A stretch of DNA of 64,000 nt from Manis javanica (GCF_040802235.1 NC_133161.1:148543121-148607120); one strand, 5' to 3'; shown: positions 13,801 through 26,784, numbered from the stretch's first letter. Notes: generated by a model not told the origin, from the letters alone. Numbers and translations: made by a program.

Positions 13801-15084
13801 AAAAATCACAGAAAAACAAAAGAGAAAAGGAAAATGTCCAAAGCAAAAATGGTTCCGCTCGGAAAACCCCAGGCTGGGGCCTGCTTCTGGGGCCCCCCAG
13901 TCAGCTTTGCCCGGGGGTTAACCCTTCCAAGCCACACCACAGACAGACATCCAGAAAGCTCAGCCCTCCCCTGCCTCACAGCTGGCACACCGCCCATGGG
14001 GCAACCTCCAGGGCACGGGGCCCGACGCAGGGGACACCTGCCATGTCCGGGGCACTGTGCTGGGCTCTGGGGAGGGGTGGCCATGGATCCGAGCAGGACC
14101 GAGACCCGCCCGCAGAATCTCAGGAAGCCTGAGGGAAGAGACGAACAGAGGCAGGGGTATAAAGGACCGAGCTATATCTGCACCTCTTCTGGCAGGGAGC
14201 TCGTATTGTTTCCAACTGGAGGCAGAGGGAGGAATTCATCCAGAAAGGCTGAGGGGAGCGCATTTATGCCAGAACTTGGGGGGCTGGCTCTGCCGCAACG
14301 CATGGAGGACGAGGCAAGTGAGGAAGCAGTGACAGTTTGACTCAACAGCAGCGTGTCTTGGGCCGCCATGTGCTGGCGGGTGGACCACGGATGGGCAAAG
14401 GGCGGCCCCTGCCCTTGCAGGGTGCATGTCCTGAAGCCCATGCCGACCAAGGAAGCGGGGCGGGAGCGACACGCTGGAACCGGGCTCCTCGGTGGCTCTG
14501 GACGCCACGCCAAGACCTCTCCAGCTCGCTGTCTGGAGTATGTACCAGAGAAAATGCCCTTCAGGCTTTGGGCAGGGCGCCACATGGGCTGAGCTCTGCT
14601 TCAGGAGGATGCGGTGCTGAGCCACAGTCCGGGGCACTGCAGGAAGGTGCTGGGAGGCCAGGACACCCTCCTAGTGAAGGACACCAAGAAACCAGGCTAG
14701 AGGGGCAGACAGTGACGGCGAAGGTAAAGGAGAGGCTGGAGCCACTGGGGACGCCGCAGTCTGAAGAGGGCAGAGCCTAGGGCAGAGCATGAGGACACAG
14801 ACGGGGAGGACCCCCGAGGGGCAGAGCCAGACTCGACTCAGCTCGACGCACACCACTTTCTGGTTTCTGGCAGGACTGAAGTGCCCTGTGGGCAGCCAGA
14901 AAGGAGTGCATGCAGCTCAAGACAGACTTAAAAGAGCGATCAGAAGTCATCCCAGAAGCGATGGCGGAAACGGAGATGGCCAAGAACGAGACCGAGGAGG
15001 GAGGCGGACGGCAGGGGCATCTTCTTAGGGAACGCCTACATTGTGGGGTGAGAGGGTCACATTCAGCATCACTGACACCCAGAC

Positions 15085-15235
15085 AATCCCTCACCTTCCC
15101 TGTGAGGATGAGAAACCACCTGCATTTTGCAGGGGAGACAGACTGAGAAAAAGCATTTGCCGCTTAGGAAGAAGTAATGCCAGGATTCGAACACAGATCC
15201 CACAGAGCTCCGTGGACTCACACTGCCTCCTCCAG
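15085..15235 (-). mobile_element. MIR SINE fragment
   Basis: Reverse-complement MIR: TGAGGATGAGAAACC, then CAGGATTCGAACACAGATC and a truncated end. Confidence 0.6.
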
Positions 15236-16299
15236 GGAGTGAGGTTCAGGCAGCACCAGGGGCTCAGCGCTGGAGCCCAGGAGGGTAGTGCTCCCGAGAG
15301 CTAGGCCACCCCCGGCAACCTTTGCAAGAACAGGGTCAGTGTGGTTCCCCCAGTGAAAGGTGACTGCAGTGGCATGAGGAGCTCCTTAGGGCAAATGGCC
15401 CTGGACACCAGAGCTGGGGACATCTGTAAGCCCCCAAGTATCCCCTCTAGCAGCACCCACCCCGGGGGGCTATGAGGATGAAATGTTAGTGCAGGAGAAG
15501 TGCCCAGTACACAGCGGACGCTCCATCGGCTGCCTTTCACTGAGGGTCTCTCTGTGTTCCGCAACGGCATCGGGTAGTCCCGGGAGAAGAAGGAAGGCCC
15601 CCAGAGCCCACGTCCTCATCAGGGAGAGAGACCTAAGCTCACACGGTTGGTAACAAGGCAGCGCGCTGATTACCAAAGGGCGCACACCGCAGATGCTGCG
15701 CCAGACAGTGAGGAGGGAGCCCCCAGTAGTGAGGAGGGACCCAGGGGGCCCCAAGAGGAGACATGCTTCCCAGCAAAGCTTTCAGAGCACATCTTGAAGG
15801 CTGGCTGGGTCGGGAGGACCATCCAGGTGGGGGTGGGCATAGGGAATGCCTGAAACACGAGCACTTTCGTTCCAGGTCCTGCTCTCCTCGACGTGGCCTG
15901 CTTTCTCAGGGGCCCAGGGCTGCACGATGTTTGCAAAGGGCAGAGCACAGATGTGAGAAAGGACAGCATGCACCCAGTGCAGTGTGTCCCCACCCAGTTT
16001 GCTGACCAGGAGGCTCCGCAGGGCAGTTCCCTCCAGCCAAAGGGCCGTGCGCACTGTAAGCAGACGTTAGGATGCGATGGAATTCCAGAAAAAAAACAAG
16101 CACCCAACCCAGGATGCCTGCAACACCCCCGACCGCCCCCCAACAGCACCCCCCCACCGCACCAAACACTCGGAGAAGGCTGGACAACACCAGAGGGGTT
16201 TAGCATTCTGAGCAATCGTGTGGCCTCATCTCCCTAGGCTTGTCCTCTCCTGAAATCTGTTGTCCAACCTCTAGCCAGCTAAGCCCTGCAAAAGGCCAG

Positions 16300-16785
16300 A
16301 ACTGCTAGCATGGCATTCGAAGTGCTCCATAACCTGGCCCCAACCAGGTCTCCTGCCGGGTGTCCCATCCCACCCCACGCCCCTACCCCGACTCCAGCCC
16401 CCTGCCCTGTATATGTGCCCTCACCCCACTCATGCCCTGTCACACTTTTGTTCACTTCCCAGATAGAATGACAGCTTCTATCTCCACTTACCCAAAACCT
16501 AGCCCTCCTCCATGGACTGGCCAAATGCCACCTCCTCCAGGAAGCCCTCCTGAAGCGTCAATCACAATTGTTCAATTCCTCTCCTGTACTCCCCAAGTAC
16601 CTCACTTACATAACAAGTGAACATACGGTCTGACACACACAGCCAGCCTATATATATACATATGTATCTCTCGTGTTTCCCTGCGAGATCTTCTGGGGAT
16701 TTGCTAACATCTCCACACTACCCCACAGCACTTGGCAACCCTCTGGCACACAGTAGGTACTCAGGAAATATTTTCTGAATCAACA
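16300..16785 (+). mobile_element. L2 LINE 3' end fragment
   Basis: Matches the L2 3' region in order: a CCATAACCTGGCCCC block, AAATGCCACCTCCTCCAGGAAG, and the terminal GGCACACAGTAGGTACTCAGGAAATATTTTCTGAAT-type ending. Strongly diverged, as usual for L2. Confidence 0.85.
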
Positions 16786-18884
16786 CCCATGGCTCAGCCC
16801 TCACTGTATTGGGGTGTTCTTCAAACTGTGGGTGACAATCCCTAAGAGGGTCTTGAGTGACATTTTTTAATGAAATAAGAGAGAACCAGAGAGAAAATGT
16901 CAGAGTCCATAGCACATCGTAAAGATAAACGGTGTTTTACGGAACCTTTGCTCTGAGGTATGTCTGTGTGCACCCCGGGTCAAGATGAAAAATGAACTGT
17001 TCACAGCGGCCACAGCTTCCACTCCAAGGTAAACCAGCAGACAGAAAAGTCATGAGAGGTTCACCCAAAGCCTAACACTGAAGAGGTCCAGGCGAGGGGA
17101 GGGGGCCACACACACCCTTCACTGCCGACAGCTCCACGGCTTCTGAACAGGATCACCACTCAGTCTGGGACCCCAACAAGAGCCCTCCCTGATCACCCCG
17201 GCAGCTCCTCCAGACCCTGCTTCCCAAGGCAGGAAGGCTCACTGGCTCCATGGTAGGCAGATATGTAAATAACAGCTTTATGACTAAAGGGGACGTAGGC
17301 CTTAACCCCTGGTTAGCCGGATCTCATGCCTGTGCCACAGATAATCTAAAAGGTGCATTTTAAACCCATAAAGCAGCACTCCCAGAAGAGTCATCCAAGG
17401 CCACCCCAGGCTGGCTGGGTCGGGCCCCGCCTGCGTGCACAGGGCTGGGGGACGCTCCACAGCCTCACCTTTCAGACCCTGCTGTCACTCCACTTATCAC
17501 CAGCCCCCCACCTGCTACCTGGGAATCATGCAGTCTGGCCGCAGATCTAAACTGGTTCAAAAGCCTCCCTCCCTTCCCAGAGCTCTTATAATGAATTTCC
17601 CAGTCTTATTGATGCAAAGAAAGGAGTGATACACATTTCTGTTGCTCTAAGTTATAGCTAGCAAGAAACTTTGAGGGAACAGCAGCCTCTAGCTAAAGGG
17701 GCAGATAAGCTAAAATCAATACCAGCCACTGCCTCCGAATCTTGGAAATCACCATCTTCCCTCCCTTGACCATCCCTGCCTGAGCCAGACCCCCGCAGTG
17801 GGCGTGGAGCGAGAGACCTCCAATCCTGCGAATGACCATCCAGTCAAGCTAAATATTCAAAGACAGCATCTCCCATCCAACCCTCAAGTTGCGTTACCCC
17901 CTAATTCTCTCCCTTCTGCAAAAGAAAAAAAAAATCACAGCAATCTCTGGGAGCAGTCAGCCAGCCAAGAACACAGGCAGTAGCCAGAGCCCACAGAGGA
18001 ACACCAGGAGACACTCCGAAGACTTATTAATAGGAGTCTAACATCACAAGCAATGGCGGTGATCATCTAGCTCTTCTCCAGACTGGTCAGACCCACCTGG
18101 TTACCTCACTGCGTATCATCCAGTGATGTGATGTGACCAGAACAGTGATAGAAAGTTTGCAATTCTAGAAGTAAATAAAAAGAGGCCTATGAGTGGTGAG
18201 AGGGACTGAAATCATGGTACAGGGCAAACACCGCCTCTATGGGAAGATACATGGCTACCTACAAATGTCTCAAGGGCTGTAGCTCAGAGCCCATGACTCA
18301 AGAGAGCAGAATTAGTGGAGGGCATTAGAACTCTCTGGAAGGGGAATGCGGCTCAGCGAACAGTAAACCCCTCTGCTGGCATGAAGCACAGGGGAGCCTC
18401 TGTGGGCCTGGCCACGAAGCTTCCAGCCCGTCGGCCCCCACAACAGGGCAGCCCCAGAAGCTGGGGCACTAGACTCCGCCGCCCCTCAAGGACAGGGGGC
18501 ACAGCACCGTGGCCTACCTGACCACCCGGAGGGCCAGTAAGCATGGGGGAAGATGTATTTCCTCCCACTGCTCCCTGGACCCAGCCGCGGGGGTGTCAGA
18601 AAAGCTGGCATGTTGCCACACTTCCAGTCAAGACCCAGAGTCCCCAAAACCAATCTTAAAGGGGGTCTCCGGGGCCAGTGGGCACCACGCAGGAAAAGGG
18701 GGCGTCTCAACTGACTGCTGAACATTACCTTAGTGCAGGAACTGTTTGCTTTATGTTGTCTTGCTTTACATTGGGATAGGTGCCAAGCAAGACCACCCCC
18801 TCTCTTAGCTTCTCTTTTTTAAGACAAAGAAGAGAGAAAACAAGCAAACGCCAGAGCCCAAGCCCGTGTGGCGCGGAGGCCGGC

Positions 18885-19215
18885 CGACACGAGCTTCCTT
18901 TATCCAACCACAAAAAGGCGTCGGCAGAGCAGCAAGGGGCCCTGAGCGGCCTTTCCAAGCAAGGGCCGCTCCTCCGTTGAGGTTAGCAGTTAACCAGGGG
19001 CAGGAGCCACTCGGGCAAACAGATCGTGCCCCTCATTACACAACGCCGGCCCTTATCTCCCCGTGCCACTGTCGGTTTGCAGACATTGCGAAGCGCTACA
19101 ACCACAGCCCAGACTGGCCCGCGGGAGATAGCCGCCTCGCGGCCCACTATCCGGGAGGCGAGGGGGAACGGACGGTTGGCCTCCATTCGGACCCAGCCTT
19201 CTATTAAGAGACTCA
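18885..19215. promoter_or_regulatory. Candidate intronic enhancer: CpG-rich RUNX/GATA cluster
   Basis: This block is more CpG-rich than its intronic surroundings. It contains two RUNX-type AACCACA sites (18906-18912 and 19100-19106) and two GATA sites (TTATCT 19053-19058, AGATAG 19126-19131), with ETS-like TTCC cores nearby. It lies about 20 kb downstream of exon 1. A Runx1-bound enhancer roughly this far inside mouse Zbtb16 has been described for innate lymphoid lineages; whether this is its counterpart is inference. Confidence 0.4.
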
Positions 19216-20419
19216 GAGAGATGGGGAACAGCCGGCTGGCCAGCTCTGGTGTCACTTCCTCCCATCCTGGCGGCTGAAGCCCCCTCCCCAGCCCGCCTCC
19301 CCCTTGCAGGCCCTACAGCCACAAGAAGAGGCGGCGAGCATCCATTTCATCAGACCCAGGCACAGGCCGCAGCAAGAGGGGCTGCGGACGACCCCACACT
19401 TCCCAGGCTGACTCTGGGGAGCGGAAGAAGAGAGGGGGCCTCAGGATGCAGGCTTACAGGACGGCATCAACACGGAGAGCTCTGCTCATGCTGGTCTCCC
19501 GTGCAAACGCGTTCAAAGGCTCCTTTTGCCCCAGAATGGAGTCCCAAAATGAACAAGTTAAATTCACTGAGTGACAACCTGCTCCAGGCACTGCGCTCCA
19601 GACAGGATGTGCTGAATGCATTACCTGAAATCCTCAGGCATCCCACCTGCCACCCTGCACACCCGCCCCAAGCTAGGGATGGGCGACCACGGCCCACAGC
19701 ACTTTAGGCATGTGGCAAGTGTCCGCACGTGAAGCTGCCTCCACCCTCCGTGCTGCCCCTTCTCTGTGGCATCTGTGGCAACCCCACCCGACCCCAACCT
19801 GCCGTTCCCGGAGACTCACCCTCATTCCAGCTGAAGGCAGTTACTGCACCAGAGTCCTGGCACCTCCAGGGCTGCAAACGCCCTCGCCTCCATCAGGCTT
19901 GTTCCCTAAGCATCCCGCCTCTACTAGCACCACCCGCAAAGGCCGAGGCCTGTCATCGCTCTCATCGCTGAACGCCCAGGGCCCAGCCTGGTGGCCAGCA
20001 CCCAGGGAGGCTTAACGCGTTTTTTAATTAAAAGTGAGCCCTTCCGGGTGGAAGGCTTTTCAGCTCTGAATTTCTCCGTGCTTTTTCTGGATATCCACCA
20101 TCATCTTTCTACTTCCTACTTTCTATCCCAGTTATCAACATACACACACACTTTTCGAGTATTTTGACACCTCTTAAGACCCCTAACAGTGCTTCACCTG
20201 CACATAAATCTAAAAAGGACTCCATGTTCATTAGTCTATTCAGGCTGAACAGTAGAGAAGTTAATGAGGCCCCCAAGGGGCAAGGCACAGGCCAAAATTC
20301 ACCCGGTGCCCTTCAGATCCCAAGATCTGAAACTACTCTCAAGGCAGATTCTACTCTTACCTGCTTCCTGGCGGAGCGGGCAGCACGCCTGGGTGGCCAA
20401 GGCTGGTCTGAGGCAGGGA

Positions 20420-20582
20420 ATGACAACAGGGGTCCTAGCCCTGGTTTGGCCACGAGCCTCCTGTGTGACCTTGGGCAAATCACAGAGCCTCTCTGGACCT
20501 CTACTTATTCTGCTCCAAATGAGGGTACGTTGCAATGAATGATTTTATGGGCCCTTCCAGCTCTAGCATTCTAGGATTCTGT
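20420..20582 (+). mobile_element. MIR SINE
   Basis: Clear core TGTGTGACCTTGGGCAAATC with CCTCTCTGGACCTC following, ending with a CCCTTCCAGCTCTAGCATTC tail. Confidence 0.85.
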
Positions 20583-21778
20583 TACCCTGAGAACCCACAC
20601 CTGCAAAGCAGGTGGAGCGCTAAGAGTACCTTCCTCAAAAGGTAGGAAAACGAGGGATGAAGACAGGGGCATTCAGACTGCCTGCCCCTCACCACCCACC
20701 CCGACCTGGGCCTCAAGCCTCCGAAAGGGTAAAAACACATCTTGGCTGCTGAACAAGCTAGCTGGTCGCCCTCACCAGGAAGGACAGGCACCATGATTTG
20801 AACATGGACTTGAAGTTACTAGCAGAGAAAGCAGGCACTGAAACGGACTGTCAATAATAACGTCCCTGTAGTCAAACCTGAATTTTTTCCCACATATGTA
20901 GACTTTCACAGATCCAGTTTAGTTGGAGTGTTCGAATTAGCACAACCGGCCTTAAATACCATGCAAAACACATAGTAAGCACTTTGCTCTTATTTATGTC
21001 ATCAATGGTTTCAATGGGGTGACTCATCCTTCCTCTTTCACACTCTGTTCTAATATGGTTTTACTATAAATAATGCAGAGGGAGCACAAGGGAGGGAGGG
21101 AGGGCCTGAGCCCTGGGCCTCGGCACAGCCAGGCCCCAGAAGACCCGGGTTCGGGTCCATCAGCCCCAAGGTGAAGCTCAGCTCAACTGAGGGCCCGGTG
21201 GGGGCTCCCATGCACAGGAGCGGCGGACCCCTCCCTCCACTCTCCAGGTGCTCAGGCCGAGCAAGGCTGTGGGGAGAGGGGACTGACACACGCAGGACGG
21301 GCGGGCGCAGTGAGGCCTGTGTGGCATGAGCTCCTCGGCCTCCCAGAGGTGGGACCCTGACTCAGGCCACTGGGCCTCTTGTGCCTGCGGAGTCCTGGTG
21401 CCAACGCTCCATTCTTCCCGACCCCAAGCCGTTTCTCCTGGTCTAGCTTTTTTACCATCAGTGCCCTCAGGACCCCCACTCACAGGAAGCTGAACCTCAA
21501 AGGCATAAGCCCAGCAGCAGCACGATGGGGCTGCCCCCCACCCCAGGCCAGCTCGGCAGCAGCCCCTCCCAACCACCACAGCTGGAGATCACCAGACCCT
21601 TGGCCTGTCCACCGACCCCAAGGCCAAGCCGACGGGCCTTCTCTGTGTCTTCCTTCCACAATCTACCTTCGGGCTCAGACACGGTCAACCAGTATCACTC
21701 ACTGTATCCACCAGATTTGTCACCAAACTACTTTGTCCATTTCCAAAAGTCAAACCTAACCCTCCCAAAGGACAAGGC

Positions 21779-21794
21779 AAAAGAATATGGCACA
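21779..21794 (+). repeat. Left target-site duplication of the retroposed insertion
   Basis: AAAAGAATATGGCACA, repeated at 22605-22620 with one A-to-G difference. Marks the 5' junction of the insertion. Confidence 0.8.
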
Positions 21795-22604
21795 CAGGGC
21801 ATAAATCTGCAAAGAAGTAAAAAGCTAACCTTTTCAAACAATATTGCTTCTCTCTCATTTACCAATTTTACATTTTCCTGTACGGCCCCGGAAGATGACT
21901 GGTTAGCCAGAGACGGGCAAGATTCCTCAAGGGAGGAACAACCTAAGACAGGCACAGTCGCAGGGGGGCCATCAGGTGAGAAATTGGGGATCAACAGAGG
22001 TGAGGCTCAGAACCTCACACCCCCTGTTTTGAGAGAAATCTTCTGCATCCGTGGATGTTTTGTTGCCCTTGTCTAGCTTGGATTAGCACATAGTCTACAG
22101 GCACACACCTGATCATCTACATTTGCCCTCTTACAGCACTAAACTATGTTTTCTACCTTTATCTTGCATCTACCTACCACTTCAGCATTTTATTAAAAAA
22201 AAAAATAAGGGAGAAATGTGGGATTCACATATAAATCAAGTATAAAAATCAAATGAATAATCATATCTGACTTGATTGTTTATAGTTCATGATGCGTGAT
22301 CAAAACTGAAAATTTCTGTGATGACTGCCCTTGCACTGTTCACCATGTAAGAACTTGTTCACCATGTAAGAACTTGTTCGTTGTGCTTCAGAAGATTGGA
22401 GACTGTTGAGAAATAGGCTTGGGGTTGATTAATGACTGTGCATTGAGTCCCCTATACAGAATTTTATTGTTGTTAACAACCATTTGATCAATAAATATGA
22501 GAGATGCCCTCTCAAAAAAAAAAAATCTCTGAAGGGCAAAATAAAAAAATAAATAAATTAAATTAAATTAATAAATAAATAAAAATAAATAAAATAAAAA
22601 AATA
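21795..22604 (+). mobile_element. Retroposed insertion with poly(A) tail and target-site duplications, family not assigned
   Basis: An insertion of about 810 bp flanked by a 16 bp direct repeat with one mismatch (21779-21794 and 22605-22620, AAAAGAATRTGGCACA). It ends with an AATAAA signal near 22491, then an A-rich tail interrupted by TAAA units (about 22514-22604). The duplication begins with AAAA, as expected for L1 endonuclease cleavage. A 19 bp unit (GTTCACCATGTAAGAACTT) is repeated in tandem near 22338-22376. It looks like a 5'-truncated L1 3' end or another L1-mobilised transcript. I have a vague memory of similar repeats in some laurasiatherian mammals but cannot name the family. No intact ORF. 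Confidence 0.8.
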
Positions 22605-22620
22605 AAAAGAATGTGGCACA
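22605..22620 (+). repeat. Right target-site duplication of the retroposed insertion
   Basis: AAAAGAATGTGGCACA directly after the A-rich tail, matching 21779-21794 at 15 of 16 positions. Confidence 0.8.
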
Positions 22621-22924
22621 AACCTCAGAAAGGATTCAGAAGATTTCCACAATGTGTGGGGCCGTGGCCACATTACAGGATTAAATGGCCTCTGATTAGC
22701 TCTTCAGGCCCCTAGAACAGGGGCACTTCACACCCTTGTATTCCCAACACACTTTATTCACCTGTTATTTCACCTGCTGGCCGCTGGCACGGATCAGCAT
22801 GACCATCGGTTCAGCGGAGCCCAAAGCTAGAGAAGTCACCGGCTCCTTGCAGTTTCTCCCCTGGGCTAAGGCAGCTGGCTTCTAAGGGCCTCGGTCCAGA
22901 GCTCCTTGGTGCCCGTTCACGGGG

Positions 22925-23115
22925 GCCTTCGCTGTGCTCTGCCCCTTATACACACTGAACCCACAAAACCACCTGAAAGGTTGGCCTCCTTTCTTACAGG
23001 AAAGGAGGAAATGGGGGCTCAGAAAGGCTAAGCAGCTTGTTCAAGGCACAGACAGGGAAATGCTGGAGCCGGGGACTTTGTTCATCCAGGAAGCCCCACT
23101 CTGCAGCCTGGGTGC
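22925..23115 (-). mobile_element. MIR SINE fragment
   Basis: Reverse-complement MIR: ACAGGAAAGGAGGAAATGGG, GGCTCAGAAAGGCTAAGCAG, then a degraded GAGCCGGGACT-type end. Confidence 0.7.
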
Positions 23116-23879
23116 CCCCCCCACCAGCCCACACTGTCCCCTGAAAACACCACCTCCCCAAAGCCTTGGCTTGGAGTGAGGAACTGGCCCCCGGTCCCCC
23201 GAGTCCTGGGCTGTGTTTCACTATCTCCAGCATCTCATGGACTTTGTGCCAGCTCTTTCAACTTCCCGGTGAGGCCGCCTCAGCAGATACCCCCTGCTCT
23301 GAATAGCACCCTCGGTGATCTTCAAACATTACAAGGACATCAAAACAAAGCTATCAGTTGCGCATCGAGCTTCAGCAGCCAGTCCAAACTCTTTTGTTTG
23401 ACTCTCAGACAGCTTAGTGACTAGGTGACGGGGTCAGAAGTTTTCTCTCCACCTAGCCTCTTCCAGAACCTGGGGGCACTCTGCTCAAAGAAGCGATTTT
23501 CAGGGCAGGTGGGAGAAGGCTGCTCATTTAAGAGCTCAGACTTACATATTTCTAGCAAAAGCACAAATTACTCAGCACCACCAATCTGTGGGTGTGAGAG
23601 GGGGTTACAGGGGAAAAGATCACCCACACCCTTGCCCTCTTGTGTTAACACAGGCGCCAACATTTCACCAGCTCAGAGAATCTGCATGTCCACATGAAGG
23701 AGAAAAGTAGGTGAGGGCAGGAAACCGATAAACTGGGTGATGAATGCAGCTGCTGGATTTTACAAGATACCTGTTTTCTTCCTTCAGGTGCTTGCCCACA
23801 TCTCTATCCTGATCTGAAAGAGGGTCCTGGCTCCCTGCCTGGTCCCTCCGTCCTAGCACACCACACGCTTCCTGACCCC

Positions 23880-24015
23880 AACAGTTTATCTTTGCCTATG
23901 GGAAAAACTGGCATTTATCAAGTCATCTACTCCCATAGATTGTTAAACAGACCACAGGGGTTATCAGTGGAGTTGATACAGGAAGATAAACAGCACCCTC
24001 TTATGCAAATAGCAC
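23880..24015. promoter_or_regulatory. Candidate intronic enhancer: GATA/RUNX/ETS/octamer cluster
   Basis: Within 130 bp there are four GATA sites (TTATCT 23886-23891, TTATCA 23915-23920, TTATCA 23961-23966, AGATAA 23984-23989), a RUNX ACCACA (23951-23956), an ETS/PU.1-like ACAGGAAG (23978-23985) and a perfect octamer ATGCAAAT (24003-24010). This mix is typical of haematopoietic enhancers. It lies about 15 kb inside the gene. Function is inferred only from motif density. Confidence 0.4.
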
Positions 24016-25166
24016 GAAGAATGTGGGCCTGGCCACGGGACAAAATGGGAATTTAGGAGAACATGAGTGTTAACACTTCTCCTTGGTTCCTACCCCGGAA
24101 ACCACAGATCCTCGGGGTGGACTCCCCTCCCCCTTTCTTTGCGGGGAGGGGCAGGTGTGTGCAGGTCTAACTTCCTTCGCAAAGAGTGGTGACTTCACGT
24201 CTGCCTTCCAGAACTCTCCGTGGCCACAAGCTTCTTGCAACACTCATTTTATTTTCCCGGGATTTCAGGCCCATTGAAATGAGCTTTGTTCAGAAAGGGA
24301 GAAAAAGGTTATCTACAAGCTGGGAGCGGGGGGTTTGCAGTGGGGAGTCAGAGGGTGGCCGGAACAAAAGTCCATGGCAAACCAGCCCGCATGGGCAGGA
24401 GAGGGCACCAGCTCCTCCACCCTGAAGCCCGGCCTTTGCGCAGCAAAGAGCAGGGCCAGGTGGTGTCTTTGCAAACCTGTCTCATTGTTTTGAGGGCAGA
24501 CTCACATTTAGGGGCAGAATCAAGAGGTAAGAGGCTCCAAGTGACAAAGAACTGCACTCAGAGGGCAAGCTGCTTCTCACACCAGGCTGCAGGCTGGTGC
24601 GGGGGGAACAGAATGACAGAATCCAGGGCTGGCCAGAATGAAAGACTGAATGGAATAGGCTAATTTACACAGGAAGCAAGCACTTACCAGACCCTTCATC
24701 TCAACACACAAAACCCTCGCCATATCTGGAAGCAATTACATCCAGTTAACATGATCTGCTCGCCACTAAAATTAACTGCAAACCGGAATATTTTTCACCT
24801 TTGTAACAGGCGATGCCAAGGCTCAGCCTTCCCCCTCCCCACCCCCCAGGCCACTGACTCGGCTGCTGGGGAATATTTAGCAGCTCCTCAGCTCAAAAAA
24901 CAAAAAGCACCCTTGTAGCTGTCAGGACACAAAAAGTAAAACGGTGGATAATCACGCCCGCTGGAGGAGGGGGAGGGGGGCACTGGAAACCATCGTGTTG
25001 GAAGCGGAGGAGCAGGGCCAGTGCACGGGCCCCAAACAGGTCCACAGCCCTCGCAGGCCCAGCCCCGGTTTTCCACACTCCACTTCAAGGAAAACGTTTT
25101 TGGAGTCACTCGATTTAGCAGCCGTGTCCTGTTGTTTTTAGGTACCATCCTCATCCCTTCCGCCAA

Positions 25167-25197
25167 GGGGCTAGGGCGGGGGTGGGGGTATGTGGGG
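25167..25197 (+). other. Predicted G-quadruplex motif
   Basis: G-runs of 4, 3, 5, 5 and 4 separated by loops of 1-5 bases. Lies on the non-coding (template) strand of the intron. Confidence 0.5.
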
Positions 25198-26784
25198 AGG
25201 TGGACTCGCCAATGTTAGCGGATCCTTGATTTAGCAGAGCATTTAGGGGACGGCTGTCACGACGGAGCTTCTGCACCGACTGTTTCCGATCCCCGCTCTG
25301 CCAACGCCCTCGGAGCCGGTTCAGCTGCTCCAAGAGGGGCAGGCGCTGCCTATCTGGGCTGAGAACCTGCCTCCTGCGTTCGCACCCAGCAACGGGCCGG
25401 AGCCCCGCTCTCCACGACCCCAGGTCCCACTGCCTCTCGCCCACCACTCCCGTCCTCTTTGCCCCCAACCACGTCCAATAAGAACTTCTTGCTTTTCCTG
25501 GCTCTACTGTCACTGATGCCACTGCAATCTGAGACAGACCCATCTCTTCTGGGCCCCTCGAAGCTTCACCTGGACATGCCTCCTTTGTCACCAGGGGCCC
25601 TTAAAACGCCAGCGACAGCCACAGCAGCCGAGGTGACCGACCCATTCGCCAGACAACCCGCAAACCTCTCCTCACAGCATCAGGCAGACGTCTCCCTCTA
25701 GAAGGAGGTCAAACCCTGCTGGTCTCTGCACAAATCACATTTAGAAACATTACTTGTGGGCCAAAAAAAAAAAAAGAGGAACAGAGGAAGAAACTACCTA
25801 AGTAGCCTTTCTCAACACTTCTACGGCGACAACAAGGAGTGAAGGGTCTCCTATGTTAAACAGAAAAAGTGCGATGCCAGTCTTTCCAGATTTTTAAAAC
25901 ACCTTTGTGATGAGAAAGGTGTGCACACCCTTTGGAGAACTGCCTCCTGAGACCACGCCACGTGCCTGGCTCTGGGCTCCGTACTCTGGGTGCATCAGCC
26001 CCGAAGTTTATCATGGCAACACCATCAAGGCGATGCCAGAAACTTCCGCTCACAGAGCAGGGAGCGCAGTTGTGTATCTCGCCGTGACCACAGGCTTCTA
26101 AGAGGCACAGGATGAATTCAAACCCAGGCTCAACTGCAGCTGCAAAGCCTCCCAGCTTCTCACCACCCTGCAGCCAACATCCAGAAAGCTCGGCCGCAGG
26201 GATGCAAGAACAGTCATGCCCTGCAGGCCCCCTCCGAGGGACAACATCTGTTGGAAGCAGGGGCCTCCCCAGCCAGCTCCCGGCTCCACACACACACCTG
26301 GGCACATGCTGCTCTGTCACCACGCGGCCGTCCAGGCATGGAAATGGTTAAGTCGCCCTCACTGAATAAATCAAAAGTTCAAGGCTGCCAGCATACCACA
26401 ACGGTTCCCTCTGTGCATGTGACAAGAACCAGAGAGGGGCTGAGACCCCAAGCATCCTGAGTAGGGTCCCCCCAGCCCGCACAGGTCACGCCCACGGGGT
26501 CAGCACCAAGGACCTTTAGCGGCAACATTCATTTCCTGAACAGGACAAGCTCTCCTGACCATAAAGCTAATAGGAACTTCCTCGCACGGCGAGCTCCGGC
26601 TGACGGGGCTCCTTGTCACCGGCCGGGCAGGGGAAGGGCGCTGGTTCCCATTAGCGGGTTATGAGGCCAGGTGCTACTAATAAGGTGCATCGGCAAGGGA
26701 CAAGAGGCTGCTAAGCTGTCTCTCCGACTCTGGAAGTAATCAGGCCTGGGCTCCGGGGTTGGGGAGGAGCCTCATTTAAAGAGA

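Noticed and set aside
21525..22076. 183-codon plus-strand ORF
   Set aside because: It runs across the target-site duplication into the retroposed insertion, so it is a chance fusion of host and element sequence.
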